Source: Sebastes aleutianus (Eukaryota; Chordata; Actinopteri; Perciformes; Sebastidae). Taken from it: a stretch of 64,000 nt of DNA. A program made the position numbers and the translations under genes. The notes beneath the pieces are model-generated. The model saw only the letters and a list, made by a program, of their open reading frames with translations, was not told the origin of the DNA and ran no database searches. The stretch lies in contig CAKAKS010000062.1 of the NCBI GenBank assembly GCA_916700875.1, positions 11,130,960 through 11,194,959 of the forward strand. Reading direction: 5' to 3'. Of the stretch, positions 22,975-34,741 are shown piece by piece; position 1 is the stretch's first letter, and the number at the start of each line of letters is the position of its first letter.

Positions 22975-23380
22975 GATAAGATAAGAAACACTTTATTGTC
23001 TGTCACAAGTAACTAGAATTACACAAGTAATTTGTCTTTGACAGGCTCAACAATAAATAGATAAAACACATATAAGACATAGCCAAAACAGAGATACACA
23101 CTTGCCCATAGGGCACGATATACAATTATAACTGACAAGAACAGTGTAAGAATAGACAAAAGTTAAGTATGTTGCCTATTTTAAACTGTTCAAGGTGATG
23201 ATGGCAGTGGGAATGAAAGATCTTTTATGTGTATTTTTCCGGGCCAGCGGCACTCTGTAGCGGCGACCTGATGGAAGTATATACAGCTGTTTAGGATGCA
23301 GACTGAGAAGTCCAGAAATTTCTGGAACTATTTATATGTGAAAAACGTATAAGTATATATTATGTATAAAGCCTTTTGTG
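22975..23380 (-). mobile_element. LINE-like 3' end with (GATAA)n tail
   Basis: A GATAA microsatellite at 22970-22990 runs into AACACTTTATTGTCTGTCAC. Further right are the words GGCAGTGGGAATGAAAGATC and CGGCACTCTGTAGCGGCGAC. This is the arrangement of 3' tails of fish non-LTR retrotransposons inserted in minus orientation. A similar tail occurs at 60.1 kb. No reverse-transcriptase frame is present. The family is inferred, not proven. Confidence 0.5.
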
Positions 23381-23522
23381 GCTCCAGAGGGAGCTGTGTG
23401 AAGTCTGATACATTGCCTCGGGTGATGTCACTTTAGTCAGCGGCAGTTGGGTTTGAAGACCGCAAGTTTGAAAATGAAATAAATCTGGGGGTGTTGATTT
23501 AGAAAGAAGTGAGCTAACCAGA

Positions 23523-23970
23523 CCTCTGTAGCTGACCCCTCATCTCTGCTTGAGGTTAGCAGCTCGAGGCTACATTAGCCGCTACTAGCATAACACACCT
23601 GAATCTCTGAACGAACCATCGGCGTTCGATTTGTGTCGCGGGTAACGTAGGTTTTGATATGGAGGAAAAATGCCAGCCCTGTCTCCTAAAAATGACGTTC
23701 CCCTACAACGAAACTGTTGTTGTGAACAATTGATTAATTTGTTACAATATATAACAGATCATTTGAAGAATACTTCTCCAAGTATTGTGCTTCTATAACA
23801 TTGTCAGACTTGTATGTAATGTATTTCATACATTGTTCTTCCATATCAAAACATTACCCACAATGCAATTCGACCGATGGTTCATTCAGAAATCCAGGTG
23901 TGTTATGCTAGTAGCGGCTAATGTAATCTCAAGCTGCTAGCCTCAACCAGGAGCAGCTACAGCAACCCTG
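23523..23970. mobile_element. Foldback element with arms of about 130 bp
   Basis: The left arm includes ACATTAGCCGCTACTAGCAT, AACACACCTGAATCTCTGAA and TTTTGATATGG. The right arm is its reverse complement and includes CCATATCAAAACATTACCCA, ATGGTTCATTCAGAAATCC and ATGCTAGTAGCGGCTAATGT. The loop is about 170 bases. Non-autonomous, superfamily unassigned. Confidence 0.75.
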
Positions 23971-24518
23971 TCTCCTACAAAATGACATTCCCATTCAACT
24001 GAACTGCATTAGTTGCAGTCACATTTGAAGAAGCAAAATAAATCAGAGCCTAAATTAAAGGCAGAAGCAAGACCAGTTATAATTACACATAACCACGCTA
24101 TTATTAAAAACAAAGGTCTAGGAAAACAAGTAGCTCACTACAACTGAATAAAACGCCTTTCTGCAGATCTTTTGGCCTCATCAAATACCATATACACACA
24201 AACTGCAAAGCAGTTTACAAAAACATGAGATTGAGGAGGGCTCTATACGGGTGAAGAGTCACTGAGGAGAGAAGCACACCAGAAAGATGAACTAACTAAA
24301 CTAGGCTTACCCTGCCCTCCTCTTTGTTTAAAGATTAAATAATTTACTGAGCAGAGAGGAAGATAGTCGCAGGAGTGGATAGGTTTCTTAACAAATACCA
24401 ACATCATTATAAGTAACGGCTGTTTCATCTGTCTTCCACAAAAGCTTCCCAGCCTCCTATGCATTTTTCATGACTTTAACCCCCGTAATAACAAATGAAT
24501 CCGCTTTCCTCATTACTT
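23971..24518. other. Non-coding spacer
   Basis: AT-rich, no gene or repeat end recognised. Confidence 0.3.
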
Positions 24519-25300
24519 ACATTTGAATTGATTACTCCCTGAGGGACTTTATATAGCTGCAGTGAGAAACATAAAAACCCATTTACACATAATGCTGAGG
24601 AACATCTGCATCATACGCATGAGGTGTGCATGAGGCTCAAAAAATTACTGCAAAGATGCACAAAATTACAACAAAGAGACACAACATGACCACAACGACC
24701 ACATTTGAATTGAGTACTCCCTGAGGGACTGTATATAGCTGCAGTGAGAAACATAAAAACCCATTTACACATAATGCTGAGGAACATCTGCATCATACGC
24801 ATGAGGTGTGCATGAGGCTCAAAAAATTACTGCAAAGATGCACAAAATTACAACAAAGAGACACAACATGACCACAACGACCACATTTGAATTGAGTACT
24901 CCCTGAGGGACTGTATATAGCTGCAGTGAGAAACATAAAAACCCATTTACACATAATGCTGAGGAACATCTGCATCATACGCATGAGGTGTGCATGAGGC
25001 TCAAAAAATGACTGCAAAGATGCACAAAATTACAACAAAGAGACACAACATGACCACAAAGATACAAAACATGACTACAAAGATACACACAATGACCACA
25101 AAGATACAAAAATTGAACACAAAGAGACAAAATTACAACAAAGAGACACAACAAAGAGACACAACATGACCACAACGACCACATTTGAATTGAGTACTCC
25201 CTGAGGGACTGTATATAGCTGCAGTGAGAAACATAAAAACCCATTTACACATAATGGTGAGGAACATCTGCATCATACGCATGAGGTGTGCATGAGGCTC
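24519..25300 (+). repeat. 182-bp satellite, four copies, the third expanded internally
   Basis: The anchor ATTTGAATTGAGTACTCCCT starts copies at 24521, 24703, 24885 and 25183, giving spacings of 182, 182 and 298. The extra 116 bases in the third copy are added ACAAAGAGACACAACATGAC-type units. Copies 2 and 3 are almost identical, which indicates recent duplication. Minus-strand frames of 63-89 codons here repeat the same peptide and are artefacts. Confidence 0.92.
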
Positions 25301-26644
25301 GAGAAGAGGCCAAAATTGTGTTCAGAGATAAGAGAGACAATCACTGAGAATAAACTTGACCTGACAAGGGAAGCGTTCGTATTTTTTTTCATCCTCCTGA
25401 AAAACCTCTTTCACACTTCGGGATGCCCACGTTGTGATAGTAGTCGAGCCAACTGCTCAGAGTGGGTGTAGAGCAACGGAGAGAGGTTTAGAAAGCAAAA
25501 CAGTGAAAGTGAGGTACAGTAGATTTGAAAAGAGAGGGAGCGGGGAGGTTGGGTGAGGCTGTAATCTGGGCTTTAAGGCTTCCATTGGTATTAAGGGAGG
25601 ATACTTATTAGATTGGAAGCGGCGAGCGTTTTCTCCTCAGAGGGAGAGACTAATTGGATATCACCAAATCAGAGAGGCTGACGTTGTCATGACACAGGAC
25701 AGGATAGAGAATGGATGACGCTCGCACGGGCTCCAAAGCAATGGAAACGGCATTAATGGCAATTAATAGAGGCTGAGGCAACCCAGAAACAGAAATACAC
25801 ACTAACATGCAAGCACACACACTCATGTATATGCTACTGCAGCACAAGTGCTTTATTTTATCACATACACACACACATATAAGGAGGAACATGTTTAGAG
25901 ATTAATGTGCGTCTCTGTGTGTTGGCATGCGCAACACGTCAGGAGAATGAATGCTTTCGCTGTAATTAGGTTCCTCACTGCCTGCCTGCATATCACACAA
26001 ATCTCAGGCATCGCGTGCAAATCAGTCCACTACACTGCTGCAAAAAGCTGCGAGGCAACCAGGAGAAGAAGAAGAAGAAGAAGAAGAAAAAAAAGGTGGG
26101 AGCAAAAGGGCAGAGCAGATAGAGGATGGATTCTGCGCGTCTGAATGCAGAAAGGAGCGCTAAAAGATTAAAGGAAGCAGGTTGAATTGAGGAGAAATGA
26201 GGAAGCAAAAAGGTTATTCAGCGTAGCAAGTGCTCAGAGACATCCCTCTGAGGCTTTTGCACACCAGGGGGAAATTAGTCCTTTGAGTTGATGTGATGTG
26301 ATTTTACATTCGGCGGTGTCACGCAGCCGTGTTTTCAGTCTTATATCGCACGCTGTGAGACTAGAACGGCCCCCGCATCTCTGTTCCCTTTAATTTTACA
26401 TTGTGCACATGTTTCCTGCGTTTGCCTGCAGAGCTTATAAATGCTGCATTCATTTCTGGATTGGAATGAAAAGGAATGATACATGAAAAGGAAAAGCTTA
26501 TTCATGAATGTTTTTTATTTTATTTCCAAAAGCCTCATATTTACTGTATATATTAAAAAAAAGATAGGAAAAATTTGAAATTAAAAAGTTTCATTGCCCA
26601 TCTGTCAATGCTATATACTGTATGTTTAGCATTAACAATAAATG
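25301..26644. other. Non-coding, no supported gene
   Basis: Contains a GAA run at 26064-26087 and CA-rich patches near 25800 and 25865. The open frames have no domain. Confidence 0.35.
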
Positions 26645-27420
26645 TAATTAATTATTTTACTGCTCTAAACATCCTAGGAGCTTTTAACGGGAACATTGAT
26701 CTAGTGTTCAACAGATTTTCAAAAAACACTATTACACTATTACAGTCCGTGCAGTTTTTGTCGCACAATGACTACAAAGAGACACTGAATGACTACAAAG
26801 AGACACAAAATGACTACAAAGAGACACTAAATGACTACAAAGACACAAAATGACTTCAAAGAGACACAAAATGACTTCAAAGAGACACTTAATGACTACA
26901 AAGAGACACTTAATGACTACAAAGAGACACAAAATGACTTCAAAGAGACACAAAATGACTTCAAAGAGACACTTAATGACTACAAAGAGACACAAAATGA
27001 CTTCAAAGAGACACACAGACTACTAAGAGACACAAAATGACAACATAGAGACACTAAATGACTACAGAGAGACACTAAATGACTACAAAGAGACACTAAA
27101 TGACAACAGAGAGACACTAAATGACTACAAAGATACACTAAATGACTACAAAGAGACACTAAATGACTACGAAGATACACTAAATGACTTCAAAGAGACA
27201 CAATGATTACTAAGAGACACAAAATGACAACAAAGAGACACTAAATGACTACAAAGAGACACAAAATTACTACAAAGAGACGAAAAATGCACTTATTAAG
27301 TAATTCATTATTTTACTCCTCTAAACATCCTGGGAGCTTTTAACAGGAACATCTGTTTGAACTTGTGTTAAACACATTTTCAAAAACACTATTTAACTAG
27401 ATTAGCGTATGGTGTTTTTC
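26645..27420. repeat. Direct repeat of about 120 bp bracketing the 21-bp minisatellite
   Basis: AATTATTTTACTGCTCTAAA with CATCCTAGGAGCTTTTAACG (about 26650-26690) is matched by a near-copy at about 27305-27345. The similarity continues through a TTTTCAAAAA and ACACTATT block on each side. The minisatellite lies between the two copies. Confidence 0.7.
26766..27290 (+). repeat. 21-bp minisatellite, about 25 copies
   Basis: Unit AAATGACTACAAAGAGACAC T with ACTTC/ACTAC and ACTA/ACAA variants. The period of 21 leaves frames open on both strands (NDYKETQ-type heptapeptides one way), which explains several apparent ORFs. Confidence 0.92.
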
Positions 27421-28064
27421 TCTCACACCACAAATACCAGTGCCTATTTTTGCCGCATAACTTGATATACTGTTGATGAACACGATTAATGCTTATTTAT
27501 ATGTTTATGTCTTCGGTCGCAGACCATAAATTCACAATCTGTTCAGCTTCATTATTCAGTCCCATGTGTGCGTACAAGGCAGGATACGCCCTTGGCTAGC
27601 TAAACATCCCATTTCCAGCCCACAGTGTAGTAATGTACTCATTAATACTTAACAGAGTCTGTAACAATGCGATGCGGTGATTGCCGCTCTTAGGCAGCCA
27701 TTAAAACCCAGGAAGCCGAGGCATACACATTATAGCTCCTATAGGTTGTGAGAGGCTGTGAGATAATAAAATCGACAACATGCCGAGTATTTTAGAACAG
27801 AAAACAAACCCTGTGACCTCACAAAGCACACTTGGAGTTTAGTCCATGAAGGTGTCTCTCTAGCTCAACAAAAAGTTCTGCCTAGAAGAAGCCCCTGAAG
27901 AGTCTGAGAGTCTTTTAATACTGAGTGTGCCAACCAAATCCAACCCAATATTTGTTTTTGTTTTCAGAAGTCGGAGCGTCTCTCTTCATCTCCAGTGTGC
28001 AGTTCTTTTTTCAACCGACAGCAGATCACGATAGTTCTGCTTCACCTGCAAAATGTCACTGAGA

Positions 28065-28330
28065 GAGATTCAAAGTGACACAAAACAACAACAAAGATAC
28101 TCAAAATGATAACAGAGACAAAATGACTACAAAGATACACAATATTACAACAAAGAGACACAACATGACCATAAAGATACAAAAAAAGACTACATAGAGA
28201 TATAAAACTACAACAAAGATACACAAAACAACTAAAAAGAGACACAAAACAACCACAAAGACACACAACATGAATACAAAGAGACACAAAATAGCTAGAG
28301 ATGCAAAATGAACAAAAAGAAACACAAAAG
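28065..28330 (+). repeat. Degenerate array of the same 21-bp minisatellite family
   Basis: ACAACAAAGATACACAAAAC, GACTACATAGAGATATAAAA and ACCACAAAGACACACAACAT variants repeat at about 20-22 base spacing. More diverged than the array at 26.8 kb. Confidence 0.8.
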
Positions 28331-30390
28331 AACCAAACTGAAAAATGTAGCTCCCAAAAACGTGATATTAAAAAACATTTTTATAATGCCGAAACCTTCT
28401 ACATCAAGCCTTCCATCCTGTGCTATGACTTGTTATTAAAACAGCAGCAAGAATTTGAGATCAATGTGTCCATGGGGACATTTTGCTGTATACTTGTACA
28501 GTTTGTTAAATGGCTCAGACATAAATCTGCTACAGTAGATTTAGTTTCAGGGAACTTTGACAGCCTCCTCTGCACCTAGATCCCAGCTGTAAGGCATGTG
28601 GAGCCAAGGTGGAAGTTTCACTTTAGTCCACCACCCACTCACACTGTTACAATGTGCAGACACATGGCAGCAAAGAAAGATGGAGTGCGAAAGAGGTCCT
28701 ACAAAAAACCAGGGTGACAGAAGAGACATTAAGCTATAGAAGAGGAAACAGTGAGGGGAATAAAGAAGAGATGCTACAGCTTCCTACAAGAGTGAAGGGA
28801 GGTAAATCTTCCGACGGTGCTCGGAGAGAAGAGAGAAAAGAGGAGAAGAGATAAGGGAATAGCACTCTCCCCTGTTACCACTGTCAGGGCTAATATCTCA
28901 TTACCAGTCTTAGCTGGCGGCTCTCAGGCAGTCAGGGAGAGGTCAGGAAAGCTCCAGAGAGACAGGCTAACAGTGAGGCTCTCATTGAGCTTAATAGCAT
29001 AAAAGTCCAGAGACATGGAAAGACTCAGAGGAGTGGTCCCGAAAGAGGATTCATGAGCAGATGCTTTTCATATAGCTAATTGTGGGAACTAAAGTATATG
29101 CAAACACTCGCATGAATATACCCATTCATATGTTGCTTTAAAATGAGCGGAAAAGCCAAAAATACGTCAAGAAAATGGAGACTTCTCATGCCCACTGGTG
29201 TCTATCGTACTTTAAGGGACATGTTTGACATTTCATTTGGCAGGAGAACCGGTGCAAGAATACAGAAAATGAAGCTTTAAGTGAAGAGTTACAGCGTTGG
29301 CAACAGATCCGAGACCACAAGCAGGAGAAAGAGACAAACAGGGAAGCCAAGAAATCCAAATAAAGGAGTGGCCCTCATGAAGTATGAACTCACTCATTTG
29401 GATAAGGGCTATATCTTCTAAACGATTACATATATACACGTATGCTTATATCAGTCAATAAACAATAGCGTTTGTTAATGCATGCATGTTGGTGTCCTCA
29501 CCACTGGTAATCACTCCTTTACACCTGCAGGGGGCAGATGAGTCTCACTGTTGCAGCCATCCTGCAGGTGAAAATCTCTGCTTTAGTTTAGAGGTTGAAA
29601 GAGGACAGATGAGGTTTCACACCTCTGTATATCTGACCACTGCTCAGCATCACACAAACTCCATGCATACCAGTCAGCTATGAATAAAGTATGTGGTTTT
29701 GTGGGTATAGCGCTCTCTGTGTGTGGACTTCTAATCCTCTGCACAATATTATGTGGGCTTTAGCTGCAGTGGATAGAGGCTCCTCTGCTAAGGCCTGAGC
29801 TTATGCATAATTGCTTTAGTTACATTATATACCAATACATGTTGGTACAGACCACGCCATGCTATATTCCACTGTGTAAACCTGTAATTGATTTGGTTTA
29901 CGTCATACAGCCCACGTATTTATGCTATATCTGGTCAACTAGTTTCTATCTTTGACCTCAAGGGGGCAGACAAAGTTGAAAACAAAGTCAACAACATAAC
30001 TTGATATACAATCAGCTTATTAAAGCTAGGGTTGGTAATCTTCTTCAAAAACATTTTTGTTATATTTGTTGAAATTCTCATTACATCTCGACAGCAAATC
30101 AATAAATCAAATGCTCTGACAAAATAAAAGAAACAAATCCGGTTGCCTGCCCGTCTACCTACCTTCCTGTCTATGTGCACGCACTCTGCACGTGCACTCA
30201 TTGCGCGTCAACGGAGTCTTTCACTAGTTGCTAGCTTGACAGCTGTGAGTACTAACAACAGCCGTTTACTTTCATTATGATCATTTTGGGGGAGTTGCTT
30301 TGGAGGGAGGCCTGAAGGGACGGGCTGTCAGTGTAGCCGACTTGGCGACTTTCTCGCCATATTTAGCGACTTTCGAAGCCAATGCTACTA
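28331..30390. other. Non-coding, no supported gene
   Basis: Only short, domain-less frames. From about 30300 a GGCGACTTTCTCGCC-type repeat begins, into which the next element is inserted. Confidence 0.35.
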
Positions 30391-30398
30391 GCTACTTT

Positions 30399-30943
30399 CA
30401 GTGATGCCAGATCGGGCTACTTTTGATTAAGTTGGGCTGGGAAAAATAGCTTTGGGCTGCTATTGTCAACATTTGTCGGGATTCTTTGAAAATATTATGA
30501 AAACAATATTACCACACAAGCTATCAACGGTCAAAAACACATATATAAAATTCAGTAAACTTTGTTGTGTCCACGCACTCATATTATTGACTCATTTAAT
30601 TTGAGAAATATTTGATTGACATGAGTTGTATTCAGTTGTGGTTAGGGATAACGAAGGACCTACTTACCTTGACGTCATCATCATTGGCATGATAATTTGT
30701 GTATTTGGTTGTCTGACTGCACTCTTTTGTGGGTTCGATATAGCTTATTTATCCAACATGTTATTTTTTGTAATTGATGCAGATGTGAAGCTTTCCATGC
30801 TTACGATGTATTTTCTACTGCGCATAATGTTTTTACTCTTTTACACAGGTTTCTGGCAAGTTCATGATTTGGGCTGGTTTTTATTGAATTGGGCGGATTT
30901 TAAGTTGAGATTGGGCTGGAAACTGTCTAATCTGGCAACACTG
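30399..30943. mobile_element. hAT-type miniature element, 545 bp, with perfect 8-bp target duplication
   Basis: The left end CAGTGATGCCAGATCGGGCT and right end ATCTGGCAACACTG are inverted repeats. The 8-mer GCTACTTT occurs at 30391-30398 and again at 30944-30951, which fixes both boundaries and fits hAT insertion. The 126-codon frame starting at 30626 crosses the right boundary and has no transposase motif, so it is not a gene. Confidence 0.88.
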
Positions 30944-31109
30944 GCTACTTTAATTGGAAAAGATTTGGCAACACTGGGCTTGGTTTTTCGGTTGGATATG
31001 TTTTGAAATCTAGCGTACTCTTGCTAGTTTCTTAAGTGCTTATGTGCTGTGTTATGTTATGTACCTGACTAATGTCCAATATTTTTTGGCGTTTCAACTC
31101 ATGACTGTT

Positions 31110-31260
31110 CACAGAGTCCGTCATGTTTCTCCACCATGTTTCTACAATAGCCCAGAATGGGCCAACCAAACACTGGCTCGAGAGAACCTTTCACGTTTGT
31201 ACGTTACCTGAAGGCCACCGTAGTTCTCCGACACGCTTGTGAAACTGCGGTAATGTGACC
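31110..31260 (-). repeat. Interspersed repeat, copy 2 of the inverted pair
   Basis: The reverse complement contains GTGTCGGAGAACTACGGTGG, CCTTCAGGTAACGTAC and TTGTAGAAACATGGTGGAG, matching 85-290 in order. Confidence 0.65.
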
Positions 31261-32315
31261 CGCAGAGTGCAAAACCATGGTACTGCCAGCTGCCGTCTGA
31301 CTTTCGTTGCTCCTAAAGTAGTGTTATTATGGTAATGATGGCCAACATTTTTAAAGAAAATAAGTCGAACTAATATTAGATTTATATTAAGTTCAACCGA
31401 TGAGGTTGCAGGAGCCAACCTCGTACCACAGTTTGTGCTAAAACAATATGTGAGGTAGTTTTCATAAACTTTACAAGTGTAGGGGGTAGGGACAGATCAT
31501 GGTTAGCATTGTTTTCATTAGTATCTGAGGAAACAACTGTGAGTTAGCTTAATAGGCTATGTATTAAAATATACACAGCAACTCTAAATCATTCATGTTT
31601 TCTTCAAATTATAGAAAAAGAATTATCTTTGGAGAGATTTAAATCTCAAAAAATGCATGCTGGGAAGGAATACGATACCTGTGTTTCTTCAGAAACTTAA
31701 TGTAATGAGTTTGAGTCATTAAACTCATGTTTATACTTTCCGAAATGTGTCTAGAAAATGAAAATTAGAAACTAGAAATATTTTAATTTGAAATGAATAA
31801 AACTTATTTTGGTCCCTGATCTCATCTCTAACTTACTAGTAAGGAACGGGCTACTCAAGATTATGCAACTTTATCATGACACGTCCTGCCTTGGTAATTC
31901 GGGGATGGAGGTCTTGTAGGTTTTTTTTCTCTGAGACAGTGCTACCCTAAAATAAGATGACAGCTGAGAGAATGTGAGCCTGAAAGAAGCTGAAGGGGTT
32001 GTAGGGTGCAACTGGCTCCCTGTCACTCTGTACACTGGCTGCCTGCGTGTCACCACTCGGTTGCAGACGATGTGTTGGTTCGTCGCTCGGCCTGTTGTGT
32101 TAGTGGCTGCATACATGTGATTACGCTGACCGCTTTTGACAACCACAAAGGGAGAGAAAAGATAGAGGGCTGCAGAGAGATGAAAAAAGTGGCAGATAAA
32201 GAGAGGGCGACACACACAAAGAGATGACAAGCTGAAATTTCAGTAGCAGAATATTGACAATATGACAGAGAAGAGCAAAATTACAAATTGTTTAGGACAG
32301 GTACTGTAGCAGCCT
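31261..32315. other. Non-coding, no supported gene
   Basis: Overlapping frames on both strands at 31874-32230 have no domain and fall outside any splice-supported structure. Confidence 0.35.
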
Positions 32316-32762
32316 TTAAAGGAATACTTCACCCGCAACATGACAATTTGTATATCAATTCCTCACCCTGTAATACCTTGAATTCTTGAAGAAAACTTTA
32401 TTCCTCTTGCATGCCTCCACGGTGAACGGAAAATCCAGAAACAGAGAAGTCTTGATGAACTGAAGTAAATGGGGGCCACATTTAACAACAGTAAAACTAT
32501 ATTAAAACAGCCGTTTACAAACTCACACAACTCGTGCAGTATAATTCAAGTCTCATTTATCCTGTCGTATGCTCACTACTTCCCAAACACATGCATCTTT
32601 GCTAAAACCTTACTATTTAAAAAATCTTTGGACTTGCACGTACAAGTATCGCGCCTGCACAAGCGTGAGACTGTACACTGCAAAGAGTTTTAAATAGTAA
32701 GGTTTTAGCGAAGATGAATGTGTTTGGGAAGTACTAAGCATATGACTGGATAAATGAGACTT
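32316..32762 (+). mobile_element. TTTAAAGG-ended miniature element with internal foldback
   Basis: The left end TTTAAAGGAATACTTCACCC is typical of teleost TTAA-target elements. Internally TCTCATTTATCC...CTAAAACCTTACTATTTAAA (32551-32621) is the reverse complement of TTTAAATAGTAAGGTTTTAG...GGATAAATGAGA (32690-32760). The loop is about 70 bases. The outer right end is missing or decayed. Confidence 0.65.
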
Positions 32763-33188
32763 TTTGGATTAAGCTTTGTTTATAATAACGCAAGGCACCG
32801 TGGTGTGCGGCCTCCACAGATGGCGCAGGAGCTACGAGCATGCACAAAGGTGTTTATGCAAAACGCGTTGTTTGTTGCTTTTAGATTCTCAGCAGCTGTC
32901 ATTCCCAGAGTGCACGTTGGCTATGCACGGGGGGGAACAGTCGGGGCCTATTATATTCAAAAAAATTATATTTTAAAAAGTCATCAGTTTTTAGGCCGCC
33001 GTGCCAACTGACATTATTCTGGCTGCTGCTGCCTCTGTTGTGTATGTTATGGTTTATTTGGGAAAATGGTCATTAATGTGCACATGTCGATGTTGGCTAT
33101 GGGCTCACTGTGATGTGTGTGTGATATGTAGGCTTATTAAATATTGTTGGCTTTGTGTGGTAGGCTGGCTTTCATGCACCCATATTCT

Positions 33189-33378
33189 TTTTTTTTTTTA
33201 AAGTTATTTTTTGGGGGCATTTTATTGACAGGACAGTGGATAGAGTCTTGGAAAGGGGGGGAGAGAAAGAGTGGATGCGGAAAGGGCCACAGGCCGGATT
33301 CAAACCCGGGCCACCGCGGTCAGGACTGAGGCCTGTTACATGGGCGCCCGCTCTACCGACTGAGCTAACCAGGCACCC
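33189..33378 (-). mobile_element. tRNA-derived SINE with perfect 15-bp target duplication
   Basis: Read on the minus strand, the 5' part GCCTGGTTAGCTCAGTCGGT plus AGAGCG carries the A box of a tRNA promoter, and GGTTTGAATCC the B box. Downstream are a pyrimidine-rich body, a CAATAAAATG block and an A-rich tail. The 15-mer ATGCACCCATATTCT occurs at 33174-33188 and again at 33379-33393, so both borders are exact and the insertion is relatively young. It is not a functional tRNA: the anticodon arm is interrupted by extra bases. Confidence 0.92.
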
Positions 33379-33393
33379 ATGCACCCATATTCT

Positions 33394-34741
33394 GATGAGG
33401 TGCACACATAGCTTGTGTGTTAATGCGAATATTTGTATGGTGAATTCACATATTGCAAAATTAGCTGTTTGTTTTGGTGATAACTCTCACTCCCTCCGTG
33501 CTGTTGGCTCGTTGCATTTGCTGGACTTTTGTTTCAGAGCTGGAATTGTCATTGTAACTTCTGCAGTACTGTAGGAGAGGACACTGTAATTTGGGCTGGT
33601 AGTTGCTTGTAGACAAGAGATGGGGTGAAAAGGTCAGCCTTTGCTTCCTTTTTTCTCCAATACTACCTACTTTTGGTTTGAATATAATAATATAGCCTAT
33701 GGTTATTTATGGTAGAGGCAAAGCTATTAAATGAAGGCTGAGACACAGTCTCTGACCCCACCCGATGTTGGAGGGTTACAGCAGACGGCGCTGGAACTAA
33801 AGGGATGGTGTCCACTCAGATGCTTTCTGGGTGAACTCGGCCTGACAGAACTTTTTGGGTACGCTCGAATGAATGGTGGCCATTATAGACATATCTTTAT
33901 TGTCGTATAAAATATATTTCGACCCAAGGCTGACTACAGACGCCCCGGTGAAACGAATCAATCATCTCCATGTTCTATGATCGTGTGCCAGCCTTTCGGC
34001 AAGTGCAGACAAGATTTTACTGCCCAAGTGTTGCACCCCAATGATGTGACGCAATATGACGCTGTGACTTCTCCTCTATTTAAGCCTCATGGGATGGAGG
34101 AGAAATAACAAACAATCCCTTAGTGACTACTCGCTGGGCTACTTAAACTCCCGTAGCTGGAGAGCCAACCGCTAACACGATAGCCAGCAAGTGCTCGTCA
34201 GTTACAACAGCTCTCGGAGCGTCTCTCTATTGTATCTGTAGCCTATAGGGGGCCATTCCCCTGACATTTGTTCACCATTGTATACCATTTTTGTTTAATA
34301 AAAAGTTATTTCAGAGGAAATTAAAGGAGAAAATAAAGGTATCCAAACTCGTTAGATTGTTAGCTTAGCTTGGTCACTAAAGAGACGATACGTTAGGGTT
34401 CAGGTAACTGTCTGTAAACCATTCCTGGAGTAGTTTATACTCTGACAGAGGAGGTTAAATAAAAGTGCATGGTGCAACACAGCTAATAAGCTACGATAGC
34501 GTCCTTCATTTTGGACTGTCCGGCTCTCAGTTCTCTCAAAGGGTCGTGTCTTGAAGGTAACCCGCATATTGCAAAATCTGATCTGAGATCTGCAAAAACT
34601 CTCGCAAGACTCGCTGCTCAACTACCTGTCCTAACCTTAACTATTCAATGAGATCAATGCCTGACCTTAACCATCTCGCAAGAGTTTCCCCAATTAGCGG
34701 GTTCCCTTCTAGACACTATCTAGCACTGTCAAGTCCGCTTG
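33394..34741. other. Non-coding, with a possible solo LTR
   Basis: About 33750-34330 contains TATTTAAG at 34077 and AATAAA at 34297, a layout that could be an LTR or a short transcription unit. No flanking duplication was found and no retroviral-type frame is next to it. Confidence 0.25.

Noticed and set aside
24519..28330. CRISPR-like or repeat-protein arrays
   Set aside because: Units are contiguous tandem repeats without unique spacers, in a vertebrate genome. The peptide repeats follow from the 21-bp period.
30626..31006. 126-codon plus-strand protein with hydrophobic segments
   Set aside because: It lies mostly within a hAT miniature element and crosses its right border; the hydrophobicity reflects T-rich DNA.
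33285..33378. tRNA gene on the minus strand
   Set aside because: A and B boxes are present, but the anticodon region carries an insert and the sequence continues into a SINE body with an A-rich tail and target duplications.
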